Assembly (NCBI RefSeq): GCF_001665395.1
Contig: NZ_LZSG01000061.1
Location: 1 to 64,000 of the forward strand
DNA length: 64,000 bases
Reading direction: 5' to 3'
Origin: Mycobacterium sp. 1164966.3
GTDB lineage: Bacteria > Actinomycetota > Actinomycetes > Mycobacteriales > Mycobacteriaceae
The notes beneath the pieces were generated by a model. That model was not told the origin of the DNA. It saw only the letters and a list, made by a program, of their open reading frames with translations, and ran no database searches. How positions within the stretch are numbered: the stretch's first letter is position 1; every line of letters starts with the position of its first letter. This document shows, piece by piece, positions 1 through 7,209 of the stretch. A program made the position numbers and the translations under genes.

Positions 1-1184
1 CCGCGGCCGGTGCCGAGTGTCAGGTAGGGATCGCAGACCAGCTGTCCAGCGCGGTCTTGGCTGCGCGGGCGGGCCGTGTCGTAGAGCCGGGAGGCGACGC
101 GCGGTTTCTGTCGGTGCTGTCGATCCGGCAGCTTGCCACCGAGCCGAGCCTGTCTGGTCCGGGCCGGGAAGAGCTGACGGATCTGTTGTGGCGGATGGGG
201 ATTCGCACCATTGGTCAGTTCGCCGCACTGTCCCGCACCGACGTGGCTTCCAGATTCGGTGGCGACGGGGTGGCCGCCCACCGGTTCGCCCGCGGCCAAT
301 CCGAACGCGGGCCGTCCGGTCGCGAGCCACCGCAAGAGCTCGAAGCCGTGCTGGACTGCGATCCGCCGATCGACCGGGTTGATGCCGCGGCATTCGCGGG
401 GCGCTCGCTGGCCGGAAGTTTGCATCAAATGCTGATGGCCGCCGGAGTGGGATGTACTCGGCTGGCCATACACGCCGTGACCGCCAACGGCGAAGAGCTG
501 GAACGGGTGTGGCGGTGTGCCGAGCCGTTGACCGAGGATGCCACCGCGGACCGAGTGCGCTGGCAACTGGACGGGTGGCTGAGCAACAGAAAGGCCCTGG
601 ACCGGCCGACGTCGCCGGTGACGTTGCTACGGCTGCAGGCGATCGAGGTGGTGTCCGCCGAGGCGTTGCAGTTGCCGCTCTGGGGCGGTCTGGGGGAAGA
701 GGATAGGCTGCGGGCCCGTCGCGCACTGATTCGGGTGCAGGGCCTACTCGGCCCGGAGGCGGTGCAGGTGCCGGTGTTGTCCGGCGGCCGCGGACCGGCC
801 GAACGCATCACGCTTACTCCGCTGGGCGACGAGCCGGTGCCGCAGTCCGACCCGAATCAGCCCTGGCCCGGCCGGCTGCCCGGCCCGTCGCCGGCGGTAC
901 TGCTCGACGACCCGGTGGAACTGCTTGATGCCCAAGGCAATCCGATACGGGTGACCAACCGGGGAATGTTCTCCGCCGACCCTGCACGATTGACCTTCCG
1001 TGATCAAGACGATCGGCTGCGCTGGTGGTCCGGACCGTGGCCGGTCGACGAGCGGTGGTGGGATCCGGAGCGATCGGGGGTCGCCGGCCGCACGGCCCGT
1101 GCCCAGGTGCTGCTGGAAACCGAGCGCGCGCTACTGCTGTGCTATCGCAAAAGGAGGTGGTACCTCGAGGGAATCTACGAATAG
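1..1184 (+). CDS. imuB: ImuB, Y-family-like mutasome protein (5' end outside window)
   Basis: The reading frame is open from base 3 to the TAG ending at 1184, so the 5' end lies outside the window and about 393 residues are visible. ImuB is a catalytically inactive Y-family polymerase relative that links ImuA' and DnaE2 to the beta clamp during SOS translesion synthesis. The visible part begins in the helix-hairpin region after the palm. It contains the clamp-binding motif QLPLWG (bases 669-686), known as the mycobacterial ImuB beta-clamp motif, and ends in the Trp-rich ImuB C-terminal domain (WWSGPW, then RRWYLEGIYE). The active-site region cannot be seen. It converges on the flavoenzyme gene with a 2-base gap. 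Its partner dnaE2 is 22 kb downstream. Confidence 0.93.
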   Translation, partial: AAGAECQVGIADQLSSAVLAARAGRVVEPGGDARFLSVLSIRQLATEPSLSGPGREELTDLLWRMGIRTIGQFAALSRTDVASRFGGDGVAAHRFARGQSERGPSGREPPQELEAVLDCDPPIDRVDAAAFAGRSLAGSLHQMLMAAGVGCTRLAIHAVTANGEELERVWRCAEPLTEDATADRVRWQLDGWLSNRKALDRPTSPVTLLRLQAIEVVSAEALQLPLWGGLGEEDRLRARRALIRVQGLLGPEAVQVPVLSGGRGPAERITLTPLGDEPVPQSDPNQPWPGRLPGPSPAVLLDDPVELLDAQGNPIRVTNRGMFSADPARLTFRDQDDRLRWWSGPWPVDERWWDPERSGVAGRTARAQVLLETERALLLCYRKRRWYLEGIYE

Positions 1185-1186
1185 GC

Positions 1187-2353
1187 TTATGCCCCAAGGT
1201 ATTCGACACGGCGCAATGCATCAGGCGTCAGATCCTTCAGCGAGGGATACCCGTCGACGGCCATGATCAGGTCGGCCTCGGCCAGCAGGGAGCGCAGTAC
1301 GTGCACGATGCCGTCGACGCCGCCGAGCGCCAGGCCGTAGGCGTATGGGCGGCCGATGCCCACGGCGGTCGCTCCCATCGCGAGGGCTTTGATGACGTCG
1401 GCGCCGCTGCGGATACCCGAGTCGAACAGCACCGGCAGCCCGTCGACGGCCTCGAGCACCCCCGGCAGGCACTCCAGCGCGGGCAGCCCGCCGTTGGCTT
1501 GCCGGCCGCCGTGGTTGGAGCAGTAAATGCCGTCGACACCAAGGTCTTTGGCGCGCCGCGCATCGTCGGGATGACAGATGCCCTTGACCATCAGCGGCAA
1601 GCTGGTCTGCGACCGTAACCACTCCAGGTCGTCCCACCTGAACGGGCCACCGAAGATCGGCAACTTGCGCACCGCCGCCTCGGTGGCGTCTTCGCCGGGA
1701 TCCAGGCCGGCGCGAAAAACCGGGTCGCTGGTGTAGGTGGCCAGGCAGCCGCTGGGTACTTGCGGATAATTCCCGGCGCTCAGGTCACGTGGGCGCCAGC
1801 CGGTGACCCAGGTGTCGAGGGTGACCGCGATGCCCTTGAACCCGCAGGCTTCAGCGCGGTGCACCAGGCTGGCGGCCATCTCCCGGTCCGGGGGCGTGTA
1901 CAGCTGGAAAAACCCCGGGGTGTCGCCGAGCGCGGCGGCGACGTCTTCCATCGGATCGGAGGTAAGCGTTCCCACGAAGAACGGCACGCCCGTGCGGGCG
2001 GACGCTCGGGCAGCAGCCAGGTCGCCGTGGCCGTCTTGGGCGCAAACTCCGATGACCCCGATCGGGGCCATGAAGATCGGCGCCGGCAGCCTCACCCCGA
2101 ACAGCTCGACCGACATGTCGCGCTCGGTGGGCGCAATCCCCATGCGCGGGAACACACCCCAGCGCTTGAACGCCTCGACATTTGCCCGCTGGGTCAGTTC
2201 GTCTCCGGCGCCACCGGCGACATACCCCAGCACTTTCGGCGGCATCGCCGCGGCTGCCTTGGCTTCTAAATCGGCGAAGGCGATCGGGTACGGCGGCTGC
2301 CTGCCGGCCTGTCCTTGTTCATAGAGTTCGTTTTGATACTCGGCGAACGCCAT
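1187..2353 (-). CDS. FMN-dependent alpha-hydroxy-acid oxidase, lactate 2-monooxygenase-like
   Basis: The 388-residue protein resembles the lactate 2-monooxygenase of M. smegmatis along its whole length (YVAGGAGDE, PIGVIGVCAQDGHGD, IYCSNHGGRQANGGLPALECLP). That enzyme oxidises L-lactate to acetate and CO2 using FMN and O2. Expected active-site elements are present: Tyr in FQLYTPPD, Asp in TLDTW, Lys in VKGICHPDDA, the catalytic His and Arg in SNHGGRQ, and the phosphate-binding segment LFDSGIRSGADV. Length is normal for the family. The ATG at 2353 gives the family-typical N-terminus (MAFAEYQNELYEQG). Without a close comparison it could prefer another 2-hydroxy acid. It is a single gene between imuB and the cutinase. 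Confidence 0.88.
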   Translation of the reverse strand: MAFAEYQNELYEQGQAGRQPPYPIAFADLEAKAAAAMPPKVLGYVAGGAGDELTQRANVEAFKRWGVFPRMGIAPTERDMSVELFGVRLPAPIFMAPIGVIGVCAQDGHGDLAAARASARTGVPFFVGTLTSDPMEDVAAALGDTPGFFQLYTPPDREMAASLVHRAEACGFKGIAVTLDTWVTGWRPRDLSAGNYPQVPSGCLATYTSDPVFRAGLDPGEDATEAAVRKLPIFGGPFRWDDLEWLRSQTSLPLMVKGICHPDDARRAKDLGVDGIYCSNHGGRQANGGLPALECLPGVLEAVDGLPVLFDSGIRSGADVIKALAMGATAVGIGRPYAYGLALGGVDGIVHVLRSLLAEADLIMAVDGYPSLKDLTPDALRRVEYLGA

Positions 2354-2511
2354 GGCTCGCAGATACCCGGCGATTGGTCCCCTAAACGCGCGCCTCTGGC
2401 CGAACGGCCAGCTGCGCCCGAATCCGCGATGATCGTGGCACGCGGATTTCTATCGGCGGGGCGAATTGCGCTGGCCGCCAAGCAGTGCCGCGCTGTGCCG
2501 TCAGGAACCTG

Positions 2512-3252
2512 TCATTCTCCGAAGCCGGGTTGCGGAGTTCCCGCTGGCGGTGGTGCGCTGTGTCCTCCGAGGCGGCTTGCGGCGAATGCCGCGCCCTGGT
2601 CGATCACGGCGGCGTCCTCTGCATATGTGGTGTGCGCTGAGAAGTTCATCCCGTCCGAGCAAACGGGGTCCTCGACAGCGCACACCTTGATGGTCTTCGG
2701 CTGATAGAGCGGACCGATTACGACCTGCGGCTGACCGACGAAGTTCATAGCCCGGGCATTTGGCGTCCCGAACAGGACGACGGCGGCGACGTGGTCCGCC
2801 ACCCCCGGATCCATCGGTTTGGGCACGGTGCCCGGATCGATCCCATCCGGAACCGCATTGGAGGTGACGAATCCCATCACCGCGGCGCCCTGAGAGAAGC
2901 CGCTTAGCACCATCTTGGTTTGCGGGCAGCTATTAGACATGGACACGATATGCGCGCCTGCGTCTCGAATGCCGTCGATGCCGGTATCCCACTGCTCGCT
3001 GGCGGGATAATTGACCGCATATACGTCCATCGACTTTCCGCTGATGCGCGGGCGCAGGGAATCGACGAATGCCTGTCCGGTCTTGCCGATGCCGGGAGGA
3101 TCACCGGTGCCGCGGGCGAACACCACCTCTACGTCGGGACACGACTGGGCCGACGCGTGCGGGACAGCGGGAGTCCACAGGACAGCCGCGCCGACGCCTG
3201 CGGCGGTAAGGATTGCTGAACCAACTAGGCGAAGGATGTCACGTGCGTTCAT
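2512..3252 (-). CDS. Secreted cutinase-family serine esterase, copy 1
   Basis: This is a 246-residue cutinase-like carboxylesterase of the mycobacterial CFP21/Cut family, expected to hydrolyse lipid esters outside the cell. Residues 1-35 form a signal peptide (MNARDILRLVGS... ending HASA). The mature start SCPDVEVVFARGTG is typical. The nucleophile elbow is GFSQGAAVMG, the catalytic Asp lies in VEDPVCSDG and the His in SAHTTY. The C-terminus is a Pro-rich tail. A sister gene of identical length and strand lies 3.2 kb away at 5681-6421. The 169 bases 3101-3269 are almost identical to that copy, including the signal peptide and upstream bases, while the rest has clearly diverged. Confidence 0.9.
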   Translation of the reverse strand: MNARDILRLVGSAILTAAGVGAAVLWTPAVPHASAQSCPDVEVVFARGTGDPPGIGKTGQAFVDSLRPRISGKSMDVYAVNYPASEQWDTGIDGIRDAGAHIVSMSNSCPQTKMVLSGFSQGAAVMGFVTSNAVPDGIDPGTVPKPMDPGVADHVAAVVLFGTPNARAMNFVGQPQVVIGPLYQPKTIKVCAVEDPVCSDGMNFSAHTTYAEDAAVIDQGAAFAASRLGGHSAPPPAGTPQPGFGE

Positions 3253-3734
3253 GCCGCAGTACTTGCCCGCAGAACGACTGCCTAAACCGGCAATTTCGCC
3301 GGACGCGCCACCCGCGGTTCAGGCATTTCAGGTCGCTTCAGCGCTGGTCGCAGGCCACAGGCATTGGCGCGCAGGCATATTGGGCAGCTGACACCGGCCT
3401 CAGCGCGCTGGACCCACGGCTTGCGCTCAGCCCCAGTGACTTTCACGTCCATTGGACGTCCGCCACGGGTTGCCGATACCGGCGGGTCCGCACCCTATCC
3501 GAACGGAAAACGCAGCGTCTGGCCCGAAAACGAAAATCTGACGACTCGTATCCAAAACACTTTGCTTGCTGCTGTTTTGCCATCGCGCAGCTTCGATGCG
3601 ATTGCATAGATATGAGCACAGTAATAAGTTCTTCTTATGGCCCCGGGCGCGAAAAATACGGGTTCCACCATGCTTAAACCTCGGCCATCGGCGTGTGGCG
3701 CTGGACCGTCCGGAGCAACGGAGGTGATGCGTGA
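3253..3734. other. 482-base intergenic stretch with AT-rich pocket
   Basis: No convincing gene was found between cutinase copy 1 and the cyclopropane-synthase remnant. The first 17 bases belong to the block shared with the other cutinase promoter region. Bases about 3540-3665 are much richer in A and T than the rest of the window. They hold only a 21-codon ATG frame without a Shine-Dalgarno sequence. The final bases carry a near-perfect Shine-Dalgarno sequence, GGAGGTGAT at 3720-3728, for the following gene. The stretch may hold the promoter of the remnant and KAS genes. Confidence 0.5.
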
Positions 3735-4361
3735 ATGCCGAAGTTGACGCCGTTCTACGAAGAGTCCCAATCGACCTACGACATCTCCGATGAATTCTTC
3801 TCGCTGTTTCTGGACCCGACGATGGCCTATACCAGCGCGTACTTCGAGCGCGACGACATGACTCTCGAACAAGCGCAGAACGCCAAATATGATCTGTCAC
3901 TGAGCAAACTCGACCTCGAACCGGGCATGACACTGTTGGACCTCGGCTGCGGGTGGGGCGCGGGATTGGTCCGGGCCGTTAAACGTCACGACGTCAGGAT
4001 GCTGCTGCACAGCATATTCACGCATTTACAGGCATACATGCGCGAGCATCGTATCCCGCTCACCATGCGCGATCTGCGATTCTTCCGGTTCCTGCGGACC
4101 GAAATCTTTCCCGGCGGGGAAATGCCGAGCCAAGAAGATATCGTCGAGCATTCAGAAGCCGGAAAGTTTTCGATCGAAAAGGTTCAACTTTTTCCTTCGC
4201 GTTACGTGCGAACGCTGGAAACCTGGGCGGTCAATCTAAAGGCCCACCGTGAACGCGCCATCGCCTGCGCCGACCTCTTTCGCAAGGGAATCAGCAACGT
4301 CGGACAGTTCACCCTGTCCAAGCGAAGGCAATCTGCGTTGGTCGGTGCTGAAGTTGGCTGA
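3735..4361 (+). pseudogene. Cyclopropane mycolic-acid synthase remnant with two in-frame internal deletions
   Basis: The N-terminus (FYEESQSTYDISDEFFSLFLDPTMAYTSAYFE) and the SAM motif LDLGCGWGAG are those of CmaA/PcaA/MmaA mycolic-acid methyltransferases. Those enzymes transfer a methylene or methyl group from SAM to meromycolate double bonds and are about 285-300 residues long. This frame has only 208 codons. After AVKRHDV (about residue 95) it jumps directly to RMLLHSIFTHL, omitting about 80-100 residues. The missing part includes the rest of the SAM fold and the bicarbonate/active-site region. A second gap of roughly 15-20 residues occurs between AHRERAIA and CADLFRKG. Both gaps keep frame, and the Shine-Dalgarno sequence is strong. 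The product is almost certainly catalytically dead. The next gene, the KAS, starts 33 bases later. Confidence 0.75.
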
Positions 4362-4393
4362 CAGCATGGCTTTTGAGGAAACGAGGCAACGCT

Positions 4394-5680
4394 ATGGCTG
4401 GGTTTTCGACCGTGGATAGGGTTCCCGCGATCCCCGAGATCCGCGCGATCCCCGAGATACCCGAGATAGTTGTCACCGGTGTCGCGATGACGACCGCGCT
4501 GGCCACGGATGCGGACGGCACCTGGAAGAAGCTGCTGGACGGGCAAACCGGGATCCGCCGGCTCGACGATCTGCATGTCGAGCTGTTGGACCGGCCGTTA
4601 CGCATCGGCGGGCAACTGCTCGAGGATTTCGATTGCGAATTGACGCGGGTGGAGCGACGCCGACTGCTGTTCCTGCAGAAGATGGCCATAGTGCTGGGGC
4701 GGCGGGTGTGGGTGAGCGCCGGTTCGCCTGAGGCCGAACCCAATCGGTTGATGGTTTCCATCGGCACCGGGATGGGTTCGACGGAGCAAATGATCGTCTG
4801 GTACGACGACATTCGCAAGCGCGGGATGAAGGGCGTCAACCCGCTGGGCGTGCTGATGGCGATGCCCAACTCGGGTAGCGCCTGGGTAGGGCTCGAACAT
4901 AAAGCCAGGGCCGGAATCCTCACTCCGACGTCGGCCGACGCCTCTGGTGCCGAGGCGATCGCCCGAGCCTGGCAGCACATCGTGCTCGGCGAGGCCGACA
5001 TCGCGATCTGCGGCGGCATCGAGACCAGGATCGAGGCGGTGCCCGTCGCGGCGTTCGCCCAGCTGGGCTTGCTTTCGACGAAGTACGATCCCGCCGGCGC
5101 GTGCCGCCCGTTCGACAAGGACCGCGACGGCTTTGTGTTCGGCGAAGCAGGCGCGCTGCTGGTGGTCGAGACGAGAGAGCACGCCGAAGCTCGAGGTGCC
5201 CCGATCATGGCAAGGCTGATGGGTGCGGCCACCACCTCCGACGGCTACGACGTCTTGGCGCCTGATCCCAACGGCGTGCGGGCCGCGCACGCGATCACGA
5301 AGGCGATCCAGCTCGCCGGACTGACCCCCGCCGACATCGACCACGTCAATGCGCACGCCGCCGGCACCGACGTCGGTGACCGGGCCGAAGCGAAAGCGAT
5401 CAACAACGCGTTCGGTGCCCACAGGCCAGCGGTTTATGCGCCGAAGGCGGCGCTCGGACATTCGATCGGCGCGGTCGGCGCGGTGGAGTCGATACTCACG
5501 GTTTTGGCACTGCGGGACGGCGTCATCCCGCCGACGCTGAACCTGCGTCATCTGGATCCGGAGATCGACCTGGATGTCGTGACAGGCGAGCCGCGGACGG
5601 GTGACTACGTGTATGCGATCAACAATTCGTTCGGTTTCGGCGGCCACAATGTCGCCCTGGCCTTCGGCCGGGGCTGGTAG
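4394..5680 (+). CDS. KasA/KasB-like beta-ketoacyl synthase with Asp replacing the catalytic Cys
   Basis: The 428-residue protein aligns closely with the FAS-II ketosynthases KasA/KasB, which elongate meromycolate on AcpM (RPFDKDRDGFVFGEAGALL, PKAALGHSIGAVGA, NNSFGFGGHNVALAFGRG). The thiolase-fold histidines are kept (HVNAH and ALGHS), as is the Lys of APKAA. The nucleophile position, Cys in the usual SACSSG motif, reads SADASG here. Asp182 is encoded by GAC at 4937-4939. The following GTAT motif is altered to AAGT. Condensation by the normal mechanism is therefore not expected. Decarboxylase-like or chain-length-factor-like roles are possible. I chose the ATG at 4394, after GAGGAAACGAGG, over an in-frame TTG at 4373. 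The N-terminus has an IPEI micro-repeat. The gene follows the cyclopropane-synthase remnant by 32 bases. Confidence 0.88.
   Translation: MAGFSTVDRVPAIPEIRAIPEIPEIVVTGVAMTTALATDADGTWKKLLDGQTGIRRLDDLHVELLDRPLRIGGQLLEDFDCELTRVERRRLLFLQKMAIVLGRRVWVSAGSPEAEPNRLMVSIGTGMGSTEQMIVWYDDIRKRGMKGVNPLGVLMAMPNSGSAWVGLEHKARAGILTPTSADASGAEAIARAWQHIVLGEADIAICGGIETRIEAVPVAAFAQLGLLSTKYDPAGACRPFDKDRDGFVFGEAGALLVVETREHAEARGAPIMARLMGAATTSDGYDVLAPDPNGVRAAHAITKAIQLAGLTPADIDHVNAHAAGTDVGDRAEAKAINNAFGAHRPAVYAPKAALGHSIGAVGAVESILTVLALRDGVIPPTLNLRHLDPEIDLDVVTGEPRTGDYVYAINNSFGFGGHNVALAFGRGW
4427..4458 (+). repeat. 18-bp-period direct repeat in the KAS N-terminus
   Basis: GCGATCCCCGAGAT occurs at 4427-4440 and again at 4445-4458, followed by a partial third copy (CCCGAGAT). 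It encodes the serial IPEI motif before the conserved VVTG strand. The repeat could have arisen by replication slippage and may vary in length between strains. Confidence 0.75.
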
Positions 5681-6421
5681 CTATTCTCCGAAGCCGGGAT
5701 GTGGAGTTCCCGCCGGTGGGGGGGCGCTTTGTCCTCCGAGGCGGCTTGCGGCGAACGCGGCGCCCTGGTCGATGACTGAGGCGTCGTCGGCGTAGGTGCT
5801 GTGGGCGGAGAAGTTCATTCCGTCTGAGCAGACCGGGTCTTCGACCGCGCAGACTTTGATGGTCTTGCTCGCGTAGGCCGGGCCGATGACGACGGGGGGC
5901 TCACCGAGGAAGTTCATCGCGCGCACATTGGGCATCCCGAAGAGCACGACGGCGGCGACGTGGTTGGCCACACTGGGGTCCATCGGCTTGGGCACGGTGG
6001 CCGGGTCCACCCCATCCGGGACGGAATTCGAGGTGACGAAGCCCATGACGGCCGCGCCCTGGGAGTAGCCGCCGAGCACCATGTGGGTTTGCGGGCAGCT
6101 GCCGGCCATGTTGACGACGTGGGCGCCGGCGTCTCGGATGCCGTCGATGCCGGTGTCCCATTGGTCGCTGGCGGGGTAGTTGACCGCGTAGACGTCCATG
6201 GATCGTGCGCCGATGCGTGAGCGCAGGTTGTTGACGAAGGCCTGACCGGTGGGGCCCACCCCGGGTGCCTCACCGGTGCCGCGGGCGAACACCACCTCTA
6301 CGTCGGGACACGACTGGGCCGACGCGTGCGGGACAGCGGGAGCCCACAGGACAGCCGTGCCGACGCCTGCGGCGGTAAGGATTGCTGAACCAACTAGGCG
6401 AAGGATGTCACGTGCGTTCAT
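5681..6421 (-). CDS. Secreted cutinase-family serine esterase, copy 2
   Basis: This 246-residue paralogue of copy 1 has the same organisation: a signal peptide (residues 1-35), mature start SCPDVEVVFARGTG, nucleophile elbow GYSQGAAVMG, Asp in VEDPVCSDG, His in SAHSTY and a Pro-rich tail. The frame is open upstream, but the ATG at 6421 is chosen because it gives the signal peptide and matches copy 1. It converges on the KAS gene with no gap. Bases 6270-6438 differ from 3101-3269 at only three positions, with a sharp drop in identity at 6270. The two cutinases form direct repeats around the remnant and KAS genes. Confidence 0.9.
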   Translation of the reverse strand: MNARDILRLVGSAILTAAGVGTAVLWAPAVPHASAQSCPDVEVVFARGTGEAPGVGPTGQAFVNNLRSRIGARSMDVYAVNYPASDQWDTGIDGIRDAGAHVVNMAGSCPQTHMVLGGYSQGAAVMGFVTSNSVPDGVDPATVPKPMDPSVANHVAAVVLFGMPNVRAMNFLGEPPVVIGPAYASKTIKVCAVEDPVCSDGMNFSAHSTYADDASVIDQGAAFAASRLGGQSAPPPAGTPHPGFGE

Positions 6422-6438
6422 GCCGCAATACTTGCCCG
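6270..6438. repeat. 169-bp block nearly identical to 3101-3269 (gene-conversion tract)
   Basis: Reading both copies base by base gives three differences in 169 positions. The adjoining 20 bases (6250-6269 against 3081-3100) differ at nine. The block covers the upstream bases, the start codon, the signal peptide and the first mature residues of both cutinases. The flanking parts of the genes have diverged much further. Confidence 0.85.
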
Positions 6439-6639
6439 CTGAACCGTTGGCTAAACGGAAAATTTTTGCGGACCTGTAGCGCGGGGTTCGCTGCTGCCGG
6501 CAATGCCCGTTGCGGATGGCCAAATGCTGTGCCCGCCATAGCCTTCGCTCAGTCACGCGATCTCCTACCAATCTGTCGGTGAGCAACCCATCCTATCGTC
6601 CAGCCGCGGCCCTCGCAGACGTCGCCGAACTCCCAGTGC

Positions 6640-6954
6640 TCACGCCGACTTTCGCGCGGACGGCTTGACGAGACGCCGCGGTGCGAGGGAGTCGCCCGGA
6701 GTGATGCTCTTCACTGCGGACAGCGGCGGTCGCATCCCACGCGTGGGCGGCGGCAGCAAAAGACCGTAACCGTTGGCACGCAGACTTATTCGCAGTTCGA
6801 CGCTAGGGTCGTTGTGCTCGAGCCAGTCAGCAATAGCTCCATGATGACCCGAGACGGGGACGTCCGGAATACCCAGCAGCCGCAACAACGCCGGCACGGT
6901 TGCGGGCTGGCGTGGCTGAGCCCGCGTTGTCGCTGTGTGATTCGGCTGGTTCAT
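6640..6954 (-). CDS. Small protein of unknown function (104 aa)
   Basis: I do not recognise this protein. The ATG at 6954 is preceded by a strong Shine-Dalgarno sequence (GGAAAGGAGTGAG), which favours it over the longer frame to 7005. The N-terminal 25 residues are polar and Thr/Gln/Pro-rich. Then comes a compact segment (VPALLRLLGIPDVPVSGHHGAIADWLEHNDPS) that looks folded, and a basic C-terminus (RRLVKPSARKSA). It has no signal peptide or membrane helix. It is a lone gene between cutinase copy 2 and the Fe-S oxidoreductase, transcribed in the same direction as both. A small regulatory or nucleic-acid-binding protein is possible, but nothing proves it. Confidence 0.6.
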   Translation of the reverse strand: MNQPNHTATTRAQPRQPATVPALLRLLGIPDVPVSGHHGAIADWLEHNDPSVELRISLRANGYGLLLPPPTRGMRPPLSAVKSITPGDSLAPRRLVKPSARKSA

Positions 6955-7209
6955 CTCACTCCTTTCCCGACTTTTTAAGCGTTTCCTATCAGGTACCCGG
7001 CACACGTGTCAGTACTCGCTAATTCGATCCGTTTGACAAAGAAAACGGCGCGCAATCGCCGCGGGAAAACGAATGGCGGTACCCCAGCCCCAGCCCCAGC
7101 CTGGCGCACATTTTCGCCGGCCACGCTCTCCCATCGATAAATGCAGCCGGTGAATGCGGCATCTCGAAACAATAGGCGAAAAAAAGCGCGTCGCTGGCTG
7201 CAGTGATCG

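Noticed and set aside
3213..3677. 154-codon frame between cutinase 1 and the synthase remnant
   Set aside because: No Shine-Dalgarno sequence, mixed composition, and it overlaps the cutinase start.
6422..6586. N-terminal extension of cutinase copy 2
   Set aside because: It would bury the signal peptide and is absent from copy 1.
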